A stretch of 64,000 bases of DNA from Actinomycetospora chibensis (GTDB lineage Bacteria; Actinomycetota; Actinomycetes; Mycobacteriales; Pseudonocardiaceae). The stretch is taken from NCBI RefSeq assembly GCF_028737215.1, contig NZ_JAQZAM010000007.1, positions 124,001 to 188,000 on the forward strand, written 5' to 3'. The position numbers were made by a program, and so were the translations under genes. The notes under the pieces are model-generated. The model saw nothing but the letters and a program-made list of their open reading frames with translations, did no database searches and was not told the DNA's origin. Below, piece by piece: positions 16,547-24,987 of this stretch (the stretch's first letter is position 1; every line of letters starts with the position of its first letter).

Positions 16547-17163
16547 CCGACGCCGGCCCGGGCGGACCGACCACCCCGACGGGCGTGGTCGCCCCCGTGC
16601 CACTGGTCAACATCGCGAACGGGCTCACCGTGGTGCGCCTGCTCCTCGTGCCGGTGTTCCTCGTCGTGCTGTTCGTCGACCACGGCCAGAGCTCCGCGTG
16701 GCGGTGGGGCGCGTTCGCCGTGTTCGCCTTCGCGTCGCTGACCGACACGTTCGACGGTGAGTTCGCCCGCCGCTGGGGCCTCGTCACCGACTTCGGCAAG
16801 ATCGCCGACCCGATCGCGGACAAGGCCCTCACCGGCGCCGCCCTGGTCGGGCTGTCGATGCTGGGGGAGCTCGCGTGGTGGGTGACGATCACCATCGCGG
16901 TCCGCGAGCTGGGGGTGACGCTGCTGCGGTTCTGGGTGCTGCGCCACGGCGTGATCCCGGCGAGCCGCGGCGGGAAGATCAAGACGGTGGTGCAGACGCT
17001 CGCGCTGGGGCTCGCGATCATGCCGTTGCCCGTGGTGCTCGAGCCCGCGGTCGCGGTGCTGATGGTCGCCGCCGTGGTGGTCACGGTCGTCACCGGCTTC
17101 GACTACCTCATCCGCGCGCTGCGCCTGCGTGCGCGGGCGAAGGCCGGAGCGACGGCGGTCTGA
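16543..17163 (+). CDS. pgsA: CDP-alcohol phosphatidyltransferase (phosphatidylglycerophosphate synthase type)
   Basis: 206 aa. Makes phosphatidylglycerophosphate from CDP-diacylglycerol and glycerol-3-phosphate, on the way to phosphatidylglycerol and cardiolipin. The complete family motif D-x2-DG-x2-AR-x8-G-x3-D-x3-D is present, beginning DTFDGEFAR and ending IADPIADK. About six membrane helices surround it. The start GTG (16543, or 16540) overlaps the rimO stop, with GGAG upstream. It corresponds to Rv2746c (pgsA3) by position. Substrate specificity is inferred from this synteny. Confidence 0.88.
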   Translation: MTDAGPGGPTTPTGVVAPVPLVNIANGLTVVRLLLVPVFLVVLFVDHGQSSAWRWGAFAVFAFASLTDTFDGEFARRWGLVTDFGKIADPIADKALTGAALVGLSMLGELAWWVTITIAVRELGVTLLRFWVLRHGVIPASRGGKIKTVVQTLALGLAIMPLPVVLEPAVAVLMVAAVVVTVVTGFDYLIRALRLRARAKAGATAV

Positions 17164-17186
17164 CGGCGCGGTCTACCGGGGCGGGG

Positions 17187-17205
17187 CGTTCGCCCTCGGC
17201 GAACG
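17187..17205. promoter_or_regulatory. ClgR-type operator upstream of clgR
   Basis: The palindrome CGTTCGCCCTCGGCGAACG (8-3-8) matches the core of the ClgR box described in corynebacteria and mycobacteria (CGCY-N3-RGCG flanked by A/T). It is centred about 137 bp upstream of the clgR start, consistent with autoregulation. Confidence 0.65.
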
Positions 17206-17332
17206 CGGCGGGGATCGCGACACGCTCCCTGATCGTCGCGCGTCGGTACGGTGAACGGACACGGTCGTCGACGGCCCTCCCTCCGAGGTGCCGCCAGGGG
17301 AACCCCGCGCGGCCGGTGGTGGGAGGTGTGGC

Positions 17333-17926
17333 ATGTCGCTGCTGTTGCGGGAGGCCATCGGCGGGAGCATCCGCCGTGCCCGGACCGAGCGTCGCCGCAC
17401 GTTGCGTGACGTCTCGAAGGAGGCGCGCGTGAGCCTGGGCTACCTCTCCGAGATCGAGCGCGGGCGCAAGGAACCGTCGAGCGAGCTGCTCGCCGCGATC
17501 TGCGAGGCGCTCTCCCTGCCGCTGCCCGAACTGCTCGACGAGGTGGCCGACGTCCTGCGTCCCGCCCCGCGCCCGGTCCCGGCCGGGGTCGGTGCCGGCG
17601 CTCCGCGGGGCTTCGGGGACGCGCCCGGGGTGGACGCCGCGCTGCGCTCCGCGGTCGAGGAGGCCTTCGAGCCCACGACCTCCGGGGACGACGCCTCGGC
17701 CGGCATGTCGGCCAGTATGTCCGCCACCCTCCCGACCCCGCCGGAGCCCGAGGAGCCCGCCGCGCCGCGCACGGTCGCGCTGCCCGAGCCCGAGGGCCTG
17801 CCGCAGCGTGACTCCGACGAGGAGGTCGTGGCGCCCGTGGAGGGGGCGACGACCGTGCGTCTGGTCGGTCTGGCGGGCGGTGTGACCAGCGGTCCGCGGT
17901 CGCACGTGGTGCGCGCCGCGGCCTGA
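17333..17926 (+). CDS. clgR: HTH transcriptional activator ClgR
   Basis: 197 aa, longer than mycobacterial ClgR. Residues about 6-65 are a Cro/CI-type helix-turn-helix ([40 protein letters not shown]), the hallmark of ClgR, which activates clp protease genes and stress genes including the pspA operon. The middle is an acidic, Pro-rich linker. The protein ends VVRAAA, a nonpolar Ala tail like the degrons that make ClgR and PopR substrates of Clp proteases in other actinobacteria. ATG at 17333 with GGGAGG upstream. It is followed by pspA as in Rv2745c-Rv2744c. Confidence 0.9.
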   Translation: MSLLLREAIGGSIRRARTERRRTLRDVSKEARVSLGYLSEIERGRKEPSSELLAAICEALSLPLPELLDEVADVLRPAPRPVPAGVGAGAPRGFGDAPGVDAALRSAVEEAFEPTTSGDDASAGMSASMSATLPTPPEPEEPAAPRTVALPEPEGLPQRDSDEEVVAPVEGATTVRLVGLAGGVTSGPRSHVVRAAA

Positions 17927-18010
17927 GCCGTGTGATCGGTGTGAGCGTCCGGCTCGCGTGATCGTCGCCGATGGGCGGGTCGGTGGAAGCCTCCGCGAGG
18001 AGGTGAGACG

Positions 18011-18046
18011 ATGGTCGGGAGACCAGGCGCGGCTGTCGCGGCCTGA
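18011..18046 (+). CDS. Possible 11-codon leader ORF before pspA
   Basis: An ATG with a strong GAGGAGGTGAG five bases upstream opens an 11-residue frame that ends ...AAVAA just before a TGA. It lies 33 bp upstream of the pspA start. The last codons and the sequence after the stop (CGCGGCCTGAGCCGT) are identical to the end of clgR. It may be a regulatory leader peptide or a scar from partial duplication of the clgR 3' end. No homologue can be judged at this length. Confidence 0.3.
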   Translation: MVGRPGAAVAA

Positions 18047-18079
18047 GCCGTATCGACGTCACGAGTTGGGCGGGAGCAG

Positions 18080-18922
18080 ATGGCCAACCCCTTCGTCAAG
18101 GCCTGGCGGTACTTCCTGGCCGCGTTCTCCTCGAAGATCGACGAGAACGCCGACCCGAAGGTCCAGATCCAGCAGGCCATCGAGGACGCACAGCGTCAGC
18201 ACCAGACGCTGTCGCAACAGGCCGCGTCGGTGATCGGCAACCAGCGCCAGCTGGAGATGAAGCTGAACCGTCAGCTGGCCGACATCGAGAAGCTGCAGGC
18301 CTCGGCGCGGCAGGCGCTGGTGATGTCCGACGACGCGCGCTCCAAGGGCGACGAGGAGTCTGCGCGGCGCTACGAGCAGAGCGCCGAGCAGTTCGCCTCG
18401 CAGCTGGTCACCGCGGAGCAGAACGTCGAGGACCTCAAGACGCTGCACGACCAGTCGATCGGCGCGGCGCAGCAGGCCAAGCAGGCCGTCGAGCGCAACG
18501 CCAACATGCTGCAGCAGAAGATCGCCGAGCGCACCAAGCTCCTCAGCCAGCTCGAGCAGGCCAAGATGCAGGAGCAGGTCTCCGCATCGCTGCGCTCGAT
18601 GAGCGAGGTCGCGGCGCCGGGCAACACGCCGTCGCTCGACGAGGTGCGCGACAAGATCGAGCGGCGGTACTCCACCGCGCTCGGTCAGGCCGAGCTGGCG
18701 CAGAACAGCGTGCAGGGCCGGATGCTCGAGGTGGAGGAGTCCACCCGCGACTTCGCGGGCAAGAGCCGCCTCGACCAGATCCGCGCCTCGATGGGCGGGG
18801 GCGCGCAGATCCCGGCCGGGCAGGCGGCCCAGCCGCAGGTCCAGCCGGCGCAGCCGACGCAGGCCCAGCCCGCGCCCGCGGCGCAGCCCACCCAGAACAC
18901 GCAGGCCCCGCGCCAGTACTGA
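18080..18922 (+). CDS. pspA: Phage shock protein A / IM30 family (35 kDa antigen type)
   Basis: 280 aa. Peripheral membrane ESCRT-III-like protein that maintains the envelope. N-terminal amphipathic helix [20 protein letters not shown], then long coiled coils rich in Gln/Glu/Ala to about residue 225, then a flexible tail of Pro-Ala-Gln repeats ending in APRQY. It corresponds to Rv2744c. Expression is probably driven by ClgR from upstream, and a short leader ORF precedes it. GGGAG lies seven bases before the ATG. Confidence 0.93.
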   Translation: MANPFVKAWRYFLAAFSSKIDENADPKVQIQQAIEDAQRQHQTLSQQAASVIGNQRQLEMKLNRQLADIEKLQASARQALVMSDDARSKGDEESARRYEQSAEQFASQLVTAEQNVEDLKTLHDQSIGAAQQAKQAVERNANMLQQKIAERTKLLSQLEQAKMQEQVSASLRSMSEVAAPGNTPSLDEVRDKIERRYSTALGQAELAQNSVQGRMLEVEESTRDFAGKSRLDQIRASMGGGAQIPAGQAAQPQVQPAQPTQAQPAPAAQPTQNTQAPRQY

Positions 18923-18946
18923 GTACTGAAGCTCCGGTCCCGGAGG

Positions 18947-19591
18947 TCATCCGCGCCGGGCCGCTGTGAAGCGGCCCGGCGTGGTGCCGGTGACGCGGCG
19001 GAAATGCCGGGTCAGGTGCGGCTGGTCGTGGAACCCCGCGGCCGCCGCCACCTCGGCCGGCGGCATCCCACCGAGCACGAGGCGGCGCGCGAGGTCGGCG
19101 AGGCCGGGGTCGCGGGGCGCTGAGGCGCGCTCGTCGCCGAGGTGGGCCGCGAGCCGCTCGGTGATGAACGCGAGCCGGCTCTGCGCCGCCAGCTCCTCAC
19201 CGGGGTGGGCGAGCGCGCGGTGCAGCTGGTCGATGCGCCGGCGCAGCACCGGGTCGTCGAACGCCGGCCGGTCCACCGCGCGCCCGGTGAGCGAGGGGCC
19301 GTGCAGGGCGGTGTCGTCGAGGTAGACGACGCGCTTGCGGAACCCGCCGGGACGGGCCGAGCGCCCGTCGTGCGCGACGTGGGGCGGCAGCAGCGTCACC
19401 GACGACGGCAGCGCGCCGTGCTCGTGGCGGTCGAGGTCGTAGCGGACGGCGCCGTCGTCGACGATCAGCAGGGTCCACGCGTCGTGGGTGTGCGACGGAT
19501 AGGCGTGCTCGGTGAACCGCGCGTGGAACACCTCGGTGACCCCCGGGACCTCCGGGCGCCAGGCGCGGACGTGCTCGGCCGGGCCAGCCAT
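18947..19591 (-). CDS. AraC-family transcriptional regulator
   Basis: 214 aa. N-terminal cupin sensor (ARFTEHAYPSHTHDAWTLLI, with VTLLPPHVAHDG) and C-terminal double helix-turn-helix (ADLARRLVLGGMPPAEVAAA, HDQPHLTRHFRRVTGTTPGRF). The ATG at 19591 has TACGTT six bases upstream, so the mRNA is probably leaderless. It is divergent from a DUF2000 gene across 49 bp, a pairing often seen for this subgroup, and probably controls it. Confidence 0.88.
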   Translation of the reverse strand: MAGPAEHVRAWRPEVPGVTEVFHARFTEHAYPSHTHDAWTLLIVDDGAVRYDLDRHEHGALPSSVTLLPPHVAHDGRSARPGGFRKRVVYLDDTALHGPSLTGRAVDRPAFDDPVLRRRIDQLHRALAHPGEELAAQSRLAFITERLAAHLGDERASAPRDPGLADLARRLVLGGMPPAEVAAAAGFHDQPHLTRHFRRVTGTTPGRFTAARRG

Positions 19592-19640
19592 GCCAGGAAC
19601 GTACAAGACCGGCGCGGTCCGCCCCGGTGACGCTGAGCCG

Positions 19641-20057
19641 GTGAGCAGCGCATTCGACACCAAGATCGCCGTCGTCCTGCGGGACGACCTCGCGGGCTGG
19701 CAGGCCCTCAACGTCACCGCGTTCCTCGTCAGCGGGATCACCGCGGCGACCCCCGAGCTGGTCGGCGAGCCCTACGCCGACGCCGACGGCACCGCCTACC
19801 TGCCGATGCTCGGCCAGCCGGTGATGGTCTTCGCCGGCGACGCCGGGGTGGTGCGCGCCGCCCATGGGCGCGCCCTCGGCCGCGGGCTGCGCATCGCGGT
19901 GTTCACCGCCGACCTGTTCGCGACGGGCAACGACGCCGACAACCGCGCCGCGGTGGCCAAGGTCGGTCGCGACGACCTCGACCTCGTCGGCCTCGCGGTG
20001 CACGGACCCCGCAACGCGGTCGACAAGATCGTCAAGGATGCGCGGATGCACCCGTGA
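19641..20057 (+). CDS. DUF2000 family protein
   Basis: 138 aa. Single alpha/beta domain beginning FDTKIAVVLRDDLAGWQALN and ending GPRNAVDKIVKDARMHP, matching the DUF2000 pattern (KIAVVLR-x-DL-x-WQ-x-LN, then a VFTADLFATGNDADNRAAV stretch). The function is unknown; the fold resembles peptidyl-tRNA hydrolase 2-like proteins. GTG start at 19641, 49 bp from the divergent AraC gene. An alternative upstream start would run into the regulator. Confidence 0.85.
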   Translation: MSSAFDTKIAVVLRDDLAGWQALNVTAFLVSGITAATPELVGEPYADADGTAYLPMLGQPVMVFAGDAGVVRAAHGRALGRGLRIAVFTADLFATGNDADNRAAVAKVGRDDLDLVGLAVHGPRNAVDKIVKDARMHP

Positions 20058-20082
20058 GGTCGTTGTCGAGGTCGTGGAGTTG

Positions 20083-20097
20083 CTTCGGTTTCCGAAG
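20083..20097. terminator. Short hairpin CTTCGG-TTT-CCGAAG between convergent genes
   Basis: A 6-bp stem with TTT loop lies between the DUF2000 stop and the convergent nei2 stop. It is the exact reverse complement of the core of the ftsK/argA hairpin (14385-14399 region). It is probably a bidirectional terminator or part of a dispersed repeat. Confidence 0.5.
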
Positions 20098-20142
20098 TGT
20101 TGCGGCGAACTGGCGTCGTCCCCGAGCAGTCGATGCTGCTCG

Positions 20143-21021
20143 CTAGTAGCGGGCCTGACGGCCCGACTGCTGCTGGGGCCGGCGACCACGCCGCCGCTCG
20201 AGCGGGGGGTGCGGTCCGGGCTGGCAGGTGGGGCAGAAGTAGGCGATGCGGTCCTCGCGGTCCGGCGAACCATCGTCCTGCCCCGCGGTCCGCACGACGT
20301 CGCGGCACCGGCGGCACCCGCGCCCACCCCGCTCGAACACCCAGTGCTGGGCGTTCCCGCCGAGGTCGCCGGTGGTCGACTGCTCGGGGCGCCAGGCGTT
20401 GCGCTCGAGCAGCTTGCGGGCCCAGGCGACGGCGTCGTGGACCTGCCGGTCGGACAGGTCGCCGACCGTCGTCCACGGCGACACGCCGATCAGGAAGCAG
20501 ATCTCGGCCTTGTAGAGGTTGCCGACCCCGCAGGCCACCCGCTGGTCGAGCAGGGCGGCGCCGAGCTCGCGGGCCGGGTCGGCGCGCAGGCGCCGTTCGA
20601 TCTCGGCGGCCGCGTCGGGCCCCCAGTCGTCGCCGAGCAGGTCGGGCCCGAGGTGGCCCACCCAGGTGTCCTCGTGCGCGGTGGGCAGCAGGTCGAGGTC
20701 GTGCAGCCGGTAACCGACGGCGACGCGATCGGGCACCTCGAGGATCGCCCGGATCTGGTGGTCGCCACCCCCGCGCCAGGGACGGCCCGGCCGGTAGAGG
20801 TGCCACGTGCCGTCCATGCGGAAGTGGCTGTGAAGGCTCGTGGCGTCGTCGAAGCGGGTGAACAGGTGCTTGCCGACACTGACCACCTCGAGCACGGTGC
20901 GCCCGGCGAGATCGTGCTCCACGAGACGCGGGTGCCGCAGCTCCCCGCGCGTCAGCGTCGCGCCGGCCAGCGCGTCGTGCAGGCGCTTGCCGGCGAGGAA
21001 GACGGTGTCACCCTCGGGCAC
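20143..21021 (-). CDS. nei2: Fpg/Nei-family DNA glycosylase (Nei2 type)
   Basis: 292 aa. Bifunctional glycosylase/AP lyase for oxidised bases. The N-terminal Pro nucleophile and Glu are in MPEGDTVF (GTG start). Further family marks are SVGKHLFTRF, SHFRMDGTWHLY, LDQRVACGVGNLYKAEICFL and the zinc finger CRRC...CPTC near the C-terminus. The last 30 residues are a basic Arg/Gln tail. It matches M. tuberculosis Rv3297, which neighbours lhr (Rv3296); here lhr lies about 5 kb away. It is probably cotranscribed with the hypothetical gene 20 bp upstream. Confidence 0.9.
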   Translation of the reverse strand: MPEGDTVFLAGKRLHDALAGATLTRGELRHPRLVEHDLAGRTVLEVVSVGKHLFTRFDDATSLHSHFRMDGTWHLYRPGRPWRGGGDHQIRAILEVPDRVAVGYRLHDLDLLPTAHEDTWVGHLGPDLLGDDWGPDAAAEIERRLRADPARELGAALLDQRVACGVGNLYKAEICFLIGVSPWTTVGDLSDRQVHDAVAWARKLLERNAWRPEQSTTGDLGGNAQHWVFERGGRGCRRCRDVVRTAGQDDGSPDREDRIAYFCPTCQPGPHPPLERRRGRRPQQQSGRQARY

Positions 21022-21041
21022 GTCGCCATCGTCCCACCAGG

Positions 21042-21356
21042 TCAGTCGTCGGGCCGACCGACGCGGACCTCCTGGTCGCCGACGCGGTCGCGCGGGTCAC
21101 CGGCCACGTCGATGGGTCGGAGAGCGCCGGCGAGCCGCTCACGCAGCGCGCTCAGGTCGCGGGTGTGCGGGTCGCGCGGATCGGTGGTCGCCCGGTCGAC
21201 GCTCTGCAGCACGTCGACCAGCTGCTCGACCAGGCCGCGGGCCTCCGCGCCCAGCAGCCCGAGGTCGTCGCTGTCGAGGGCACGCGTGACGGTGCCTGCT
21301 CGCAGCGCGGCGGTGGCCTGGCGGACCGCCACCACCGGGGTGTCGTCGCTCGACAT
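21042..21356 (-). CDS. Hypothetical protein upstream of nei2
   Basis: 104 aa, ATG at 21356 with GGGAGGG upstream. Soluble and mostly helical by eye (RQATAALRAGTVTRAL, LVEQLVDVLQSVDRATTD, LSALRERLAGALRP), acidic, without cysteine or a membrane segment. No family is recognised. It ends 20 bp before nei2 and follows the MFS gene by 75 bp on the same strand. Confidence 0.5.
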   Translation of the reverse strand: MSSDDTPVVAVRQATAALRAGTVTRALDSDDLGLLGAEARGLVEQLVDVLQSVDRATTDPRDPHTRDLSALRERLAGALRPIDVAGDPRDRVGDQEVRVGRPDD

Positions 21357-21431
21357 GGAGCCCTCCCGGACACGTCGTCGGGTCCTGGAGGGAGGAATGC
21401 CACGGACGGGGCGCGACACAAACCCCCGGGC

Positions 21432-23195
21432 TCAGCTCTCCCTCATCAGCTCGCCGGGCGTCGCCAGCACGAGCGGGCGGTCGAGGGTGTCCTGGCCCGG
21501 GACGACGTGGACGGCCGCGGGCCGGGCGCCCGCGAGGCCCGCGATGAGCAGGACGGGGCGCTCGGCACCGGGGTCCGCGGCGAACCCGCCGTCGGGATCG
21601 ACCGGGATGACCGCGAGCTGCCGGCCGTCATGACCCACGAGCGTCACGCGGGCCCCGGTCGCCGGGGCGCCGTGGTCGTGCAGGACCCGGCCGCGGACCA
21701 GCGCCGGCGCGGCCGGCACCTCGGGGGCGTCGTCGGAGGGGGCGTCCCCGAACGACTCCACGTGTCGGGCCGGGTCGGGCAGGGAGGGCACGGCGAGGCT
21801 GACGAGCAGGGCGAGGACGGCGCAGCCCGCGGCGATGATCAGCGTGGTGCGCAGCGCCGCCAGCGAGGGCACGAGCGTGCCCTCGACCGGCACGGTCGAC
21901 GCCGAGAGCACGACCGCCGCGACGGCCGAGGCCGTCGACGTGCCGATCGAGCGCATCAGGGTGTTGAGGCCGTTGGCGGCGGCGGTGCGGGTGGTCGGCA
22001 CCGCCCGCATGATCAGCGCGGGGAGCGCGCCGTAGGCCAGCGCGACGCCGGCCCCGATCACGGCGATGACCAGCGAGACCTGCCAGGCCGCGGAGAGCAG
22101 CATGGTGCCCGCGCCGTAGGCCCCGGCGATGATGACCAGGCCGATCTGCAGCGAGGTCCGTGGACCCCAGATCGTCGAGATGCGGGCGGTCACCGGCGAC
22201 ATGGCCATCATGACGAGGCCGTTCGGGGCGAGGGTGAGCCCGGCGACGAGCAGGCTGAGCCCGAGACCGTGGCCGGAGGCGACCGGTGCGGAGAGCAGCT
22301 GCGGGAAGACGACCATGCCCGTGAACATCGCGACGCCGACCGGGATCGAGATCAGGTTCGGCAGCAGGACCGCGCGCCGGACGTTGAGGCGCAGGTCCAC
22401 CAGCGGGTCGCGCACGCGCAGCTCGTAGAGCGCCCACCCGACGAGGGCGACGACGGCGACGCCCGCCGAGCCCAGGGTCGCGGCGCTGGTCCAGCCCCAC
22501 TCGGCGCCCTTGGAGACGGCGAGCAGCAGGCCGATGAGGCCGATCGAGAGCCCGACCGCGCCGCCGGTGTCGAAGCGTCCGCCGGAGCGGGTGGTCGACT
22601 CGGGGATGATCACGGCGACGAGCGCGAGGCCCGCGAGCCCTAGGGCGCCCGCCACCCAGAACAGGGCGTGCCAGTCGGCGATCTCGACGATCACGGCGGC
22701 CAGCGGGAGGCCCAGGCCGCCGCCGATGCCCAGCGTCGCGCTCATCAGCGCGATCCCGGACCCGAGGCGCTCGGGCGGGAGCGTGTCGCGCATGAGGCTG
22801 ATGCCCAGCGGCACCGCGCTCACCGCGACGCCCTGCAGGGCGCGGCCGACGAGGACGGGCACGAGCTCCGAGGTCACGGCGCAGAGCACCGAGCCGACGA
22901 CGAGCAGCCCGAGCGTCGCGAGCAGGACGCGACGCTTGCCGATCATGTCGCCGAGCCGGCCGGCGATGGGCGTGGCCACCGCCCCCGCGAGCAGCGTCGC
23001 GGTGATCACCCAGGAGGCGGTGGCGGACGTCGTCGAGAGCAGCTGGGGGAGCTGCGGAACGATCGGGACGACCAGGGTCATGCACAGCGCCGCGACGAGC
23101 CCGACCGACGACAGGACCGAGACCACGAGCGCCGGGCGGGGAGCCGCGCGGCCCGCTGCGGCGTCCACCGACTCCGGAGCGCCGGTGTTCGGCAC
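21432..23195 (-). CDS. DHA2-type MFS transporter with C-terminal carboxypeptidase-regulatory-like domain
   Basis: 587 aa. About 14 membrane helices with motif A GRLGDMIGKRRVLL and motif C-like GLGLPLAAVI, the pattern of drug:proton antiporters. After the last helix (about residue 470) there is an acidic linker and a beta-sandwich-like segment VRGRVLHDHGAPATGARVTL through RPLVLATPGEL. It resembles the transthyretin-like carboxypeptidase regulatory domain. The same architecture occurs in the MFS protein at 57.3-59.1 kb. GTG start at 23195 with GGGAGG five bases upstream. AGTTGGT direct repeats lie in the promoter. The exported substrate is unknown. Confidence 0.88.
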   Translation of the reverse strand: MPNTGAPESVDAAAGRAAPRPALVVSVLSSVGLVAALCMTLVVPIVPQLPQLLSTTSATASWVITATLLAGAVATPIAGRLGDMIGKRRVLLATLGLLVVGSVLCAVTSELVPVLVGRALQGVAVSAVPLGISLMRDTLPPERLGSGIALMSATLGIGGGLGLPLAAVIVEIADWHALFWVAGALGLAGLALVAVIIPESTTRSGGRFDTGGAVGLSIGLIGLLLAVSKGAEWGWTSAATLGSAGVAVVALVGWALYELRVRDPLVDLRLNVRRAVLLPNLISIPVGVAMFTGMVVFPQLLSAPVASGHGLGLSLLVAGLTLAPNGLVMMAMSPVTARISTIWGPRTSLQIGLVIIAGAYGAGTMLLSAAWQVSLVIAVIGAGVALAYGALPALIMRAVPTTRTAAANGLNTLMRSIGTSTASAVAAVVLSASTVPVEGTLVPSLAALRTTLIIAAGCAVLALLVSLAVPSLPDPARHVESFGDAPSDDAPEVPAAPALVRGRVLHDHGAPATGARVTLVGHDGRQLAVIPVDPDGGFAADPGAERPVLLIAGLAGARPAAVHVVPGQDTLDRPLVLATPGELMRES

Positions 23196-23362
23196 GCATC
23201 CTCCCGGAGGACGTGAGGGGTAATTGGCTGTACCAACTAACTGGGCCGAACCAACTGTAGACGGCGGGCATTCCTCGGGACACGTGTCTCTTGTCGCGCC
23301 CCGCGTCCGGTCCGCGCGGTTGCCGTCACCGCGTCCGTGCCGATCCGCTACGGTCCGTGAGC
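23196..23362. promoter_or_regulatory. Divergent promoter with AGTTGGT direct repeats
   Basis: The region between the MFS gene and the M28 peptidase gene is less GC-rich. On the minus strand it contains two AGTTGGT copies about 18 bp apart, a possible -35 TTGGTT and -10 TACAGC. The repeats look like an operator for the pump gene, but no dedicated regulator is adjacent. On the plus strand TACGGT precedes the peptidase start. Confidence 0.35.
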
Positions 23363-24886
23363 ATGATCGCGTCTCGACGGAGCGCCGCGGCGCTGGTCAT
23401 CGTGGCCGCCCTCGCGCTCGGGGCCTGCGGCACCGGGGGGAGCGGAGGCGCGGGGACGCCGACCCCGCCCGGGACGACCCCGCCCGCGCCGAGCCCGGCC
23501 GCCGCACCCACCGGTGACCCCGGGCTGCCGCGCCGGCTCGCCGAGCAGAGCACCGGGGACGCGGCGTTCGCGCGGCTGGCGGAACTGCAGCGGATCGCGG
23601 ACGCGAACGGCGGCAACCGCGCGGCCGGCTCGCCGGGCTACGACGCCAGCGTCGAGTACGTCGCGGGCGAGCTGCGCCGGGCGGGGTTCCGGGTGGAGAC
23701 GCCGAGCTTCCCGTTCGACACCTTCGCCGTGGACGGCGAGTCCCTCACCGTCGCCGGGGCGCCCGGTCCGGCGGTCACCGCGCTCACCTACTCGCCGTCG
23801 ACCCCGCCGGGCGGCGTCACCGCGCCGCTCGTGGTGGCCCCGGACGCGCCGGCCGACCCGACGCCGGGCTGCGAGGCGACGGACTACGCCACCCTGCCGG
23901 CCCGTGGCGCGGTCGTGCTCGTGCGCCGCGGCTCGTGCACGTTCACGCAGAAGCAGCAGGTCGCGGCGGAGGTCGGGGCGGCGGCCGTGCTCGTCGGCAA
24001 CAACGCGCCGGGCCCCCTGGGCGGCACGCTCGGCTCCGTCGCCGAGGGCCGCCTGCCCACCGGCGGGCTCCTGCAGGCCGACTTCGACGGGCTCGTCGCC
24101 CGCGGCGGCACCCCGGTCGGCCTGACTCTCGCCACACGCTCGGCGACGGTGACCACCCGCAACGTGATCGCGCAGACCACCACCGGGCGCGGAGACGAGG
24201 TGGTCATGAGCGGCGCCCACCTCGACTCCGTCCCGCAGGGACCCGGGATCAACGACAACGGCTCCGGATCGGCCGCCCAGCTCGAGCTGGCGATGCGGAT
24301 GGGCGGTGCCCCGCCGGTGACCAACGCCGTGCGCTTCGCCTGGTGGGGCGCCGAGGAGAACGGCCTGCTCGGGTCGACGGCCTACGTGCAGGGCCTGACG
24401 CCCGAGGCGCGCCGCGACATCGCGGTGCTGCTCAACTCGGACATGCTCGCCTCGCCGAACCCCGCCTACCTGATCTACGACGGCGACGACTCCGACCGAG
24501 AGGGCGCGCCGCCCGGACCGACCGGGTCCGACGGCATCGAGCGGACCCTCGCCGCGGCGCTCACCGCCACCGGCGTGTCGCCGCGCGGCACCGACTTCGA
24601 CGGCCGCTCGGACTACGGGCCCTTCGTGGAGGCGGGCATCCCGTCGGGCGGGCTGTTCACCGGGGCCGAGGAGGTCAAGACCCCGGAGGACGCCGCGCTG
24701 TGGGGCGGCCAGGCCGGCGTCCCGTTCGACCGGTGCTACCACCAGGCCTGCGACACCGTCGCCAACATCGACCGCGTCGCCCTCGACCGCATGCTCGACG
24801 CCCTCGCGGTCTCGCTGGGCACCTACGCGGTCGACCTCGGCGGGCCGAACGGGGTCCCGTCGCGGGAGCAGCGCCAGACACGCTGA
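23363..24886 (+). CDS. M28-family metallopeptidase lipoprotein (LpqL-like)
   Basis: 507 aa. Lipoprotein signal with lipobox LALGAC, so it is exported and lipid-anchored. A Pro/Thr-rich linker follows, then an M28 aminopeptidase domain interrupted by a protease-associated (PA) insert (LPARGAVVLVRRGSCTFTQK, VGNNAPGPLGG). Zinc ligands are readable: SGAHLDS, NDNGSG, AEENG and YHQACDT. It resembles mycobacterial LpqL and Streptomyces-type double-zinc aminopeptidases. TACGGT lies eight bases before the ATG (two before an alternative GTG at 23357), so the mRNA may be leaderless. Confidence 0.88.
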   Translation: MIASRRSAAALVIVAALALGACGTGGSGGAGTPTPPGTTPPAPSPAAAPTGDPGLPRRLAEQSTGDAAFARLAELQRIADANGGNRAAGSPGYDASVEYVAGELRRAGFRVETPSFPFDTFAVDGESLTVAGAPGPAVTALTYSPSTPPGGVTAPLVVAPDAPADPTPGCEATDYATLPARGAVVLVRRGSCTFTQKQQVAAEVGAAAVLVGNNAPGPLGGTLGSVAEGRLPTGGLLQADFDGLVARGGTPVGLTLATRSATVTTRNVIAQTTTGRGDEVVMSGAHLDSVPQGPGINDNGSGSAAQLELAMRMGGAPPVTNAVRFAWWGAEENGLLGSTAYVQGLTPEARRDIAVLLNSDMLASPNPAYLIYDGDDSDREGAPPGPTGSDGIERTLAAALTATGVSPRGTDFDGRSDYGPFVEAGIPSGGLFTGAEEVKTPEDAALWGGQAGVPFDRCYHQACDTVANIDRVALDRMLDALAVSLGTYAVDLGGPNGVPSREQRQTR

Positions 24887-24897
24887 CGACGCGCTAA

Positions 24898-24916
24898 GGT
24901 TGCGCATCCCGCAACC
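24898..24916. promoter_or_regulatory. Palindromic IclR-type operator
   Basis: GGTTGCG-CATCC-CGCAACC is a 7-5-7 inverted repeat centred about 80 bp upstream of the IclR-family gene. IclR regulators bind TTGCG-spacer-CGCAA-like palindromes, so this is a likely autoregulatory site. Confidence 0.5.
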
Positions 24917-24987
24917 CGAGGTGGCTCCGCCCTCGCGCCGCACCCGCCGCCCGGTCGCCACCGTCCGACCGGAGAGGATGTTCCTCG

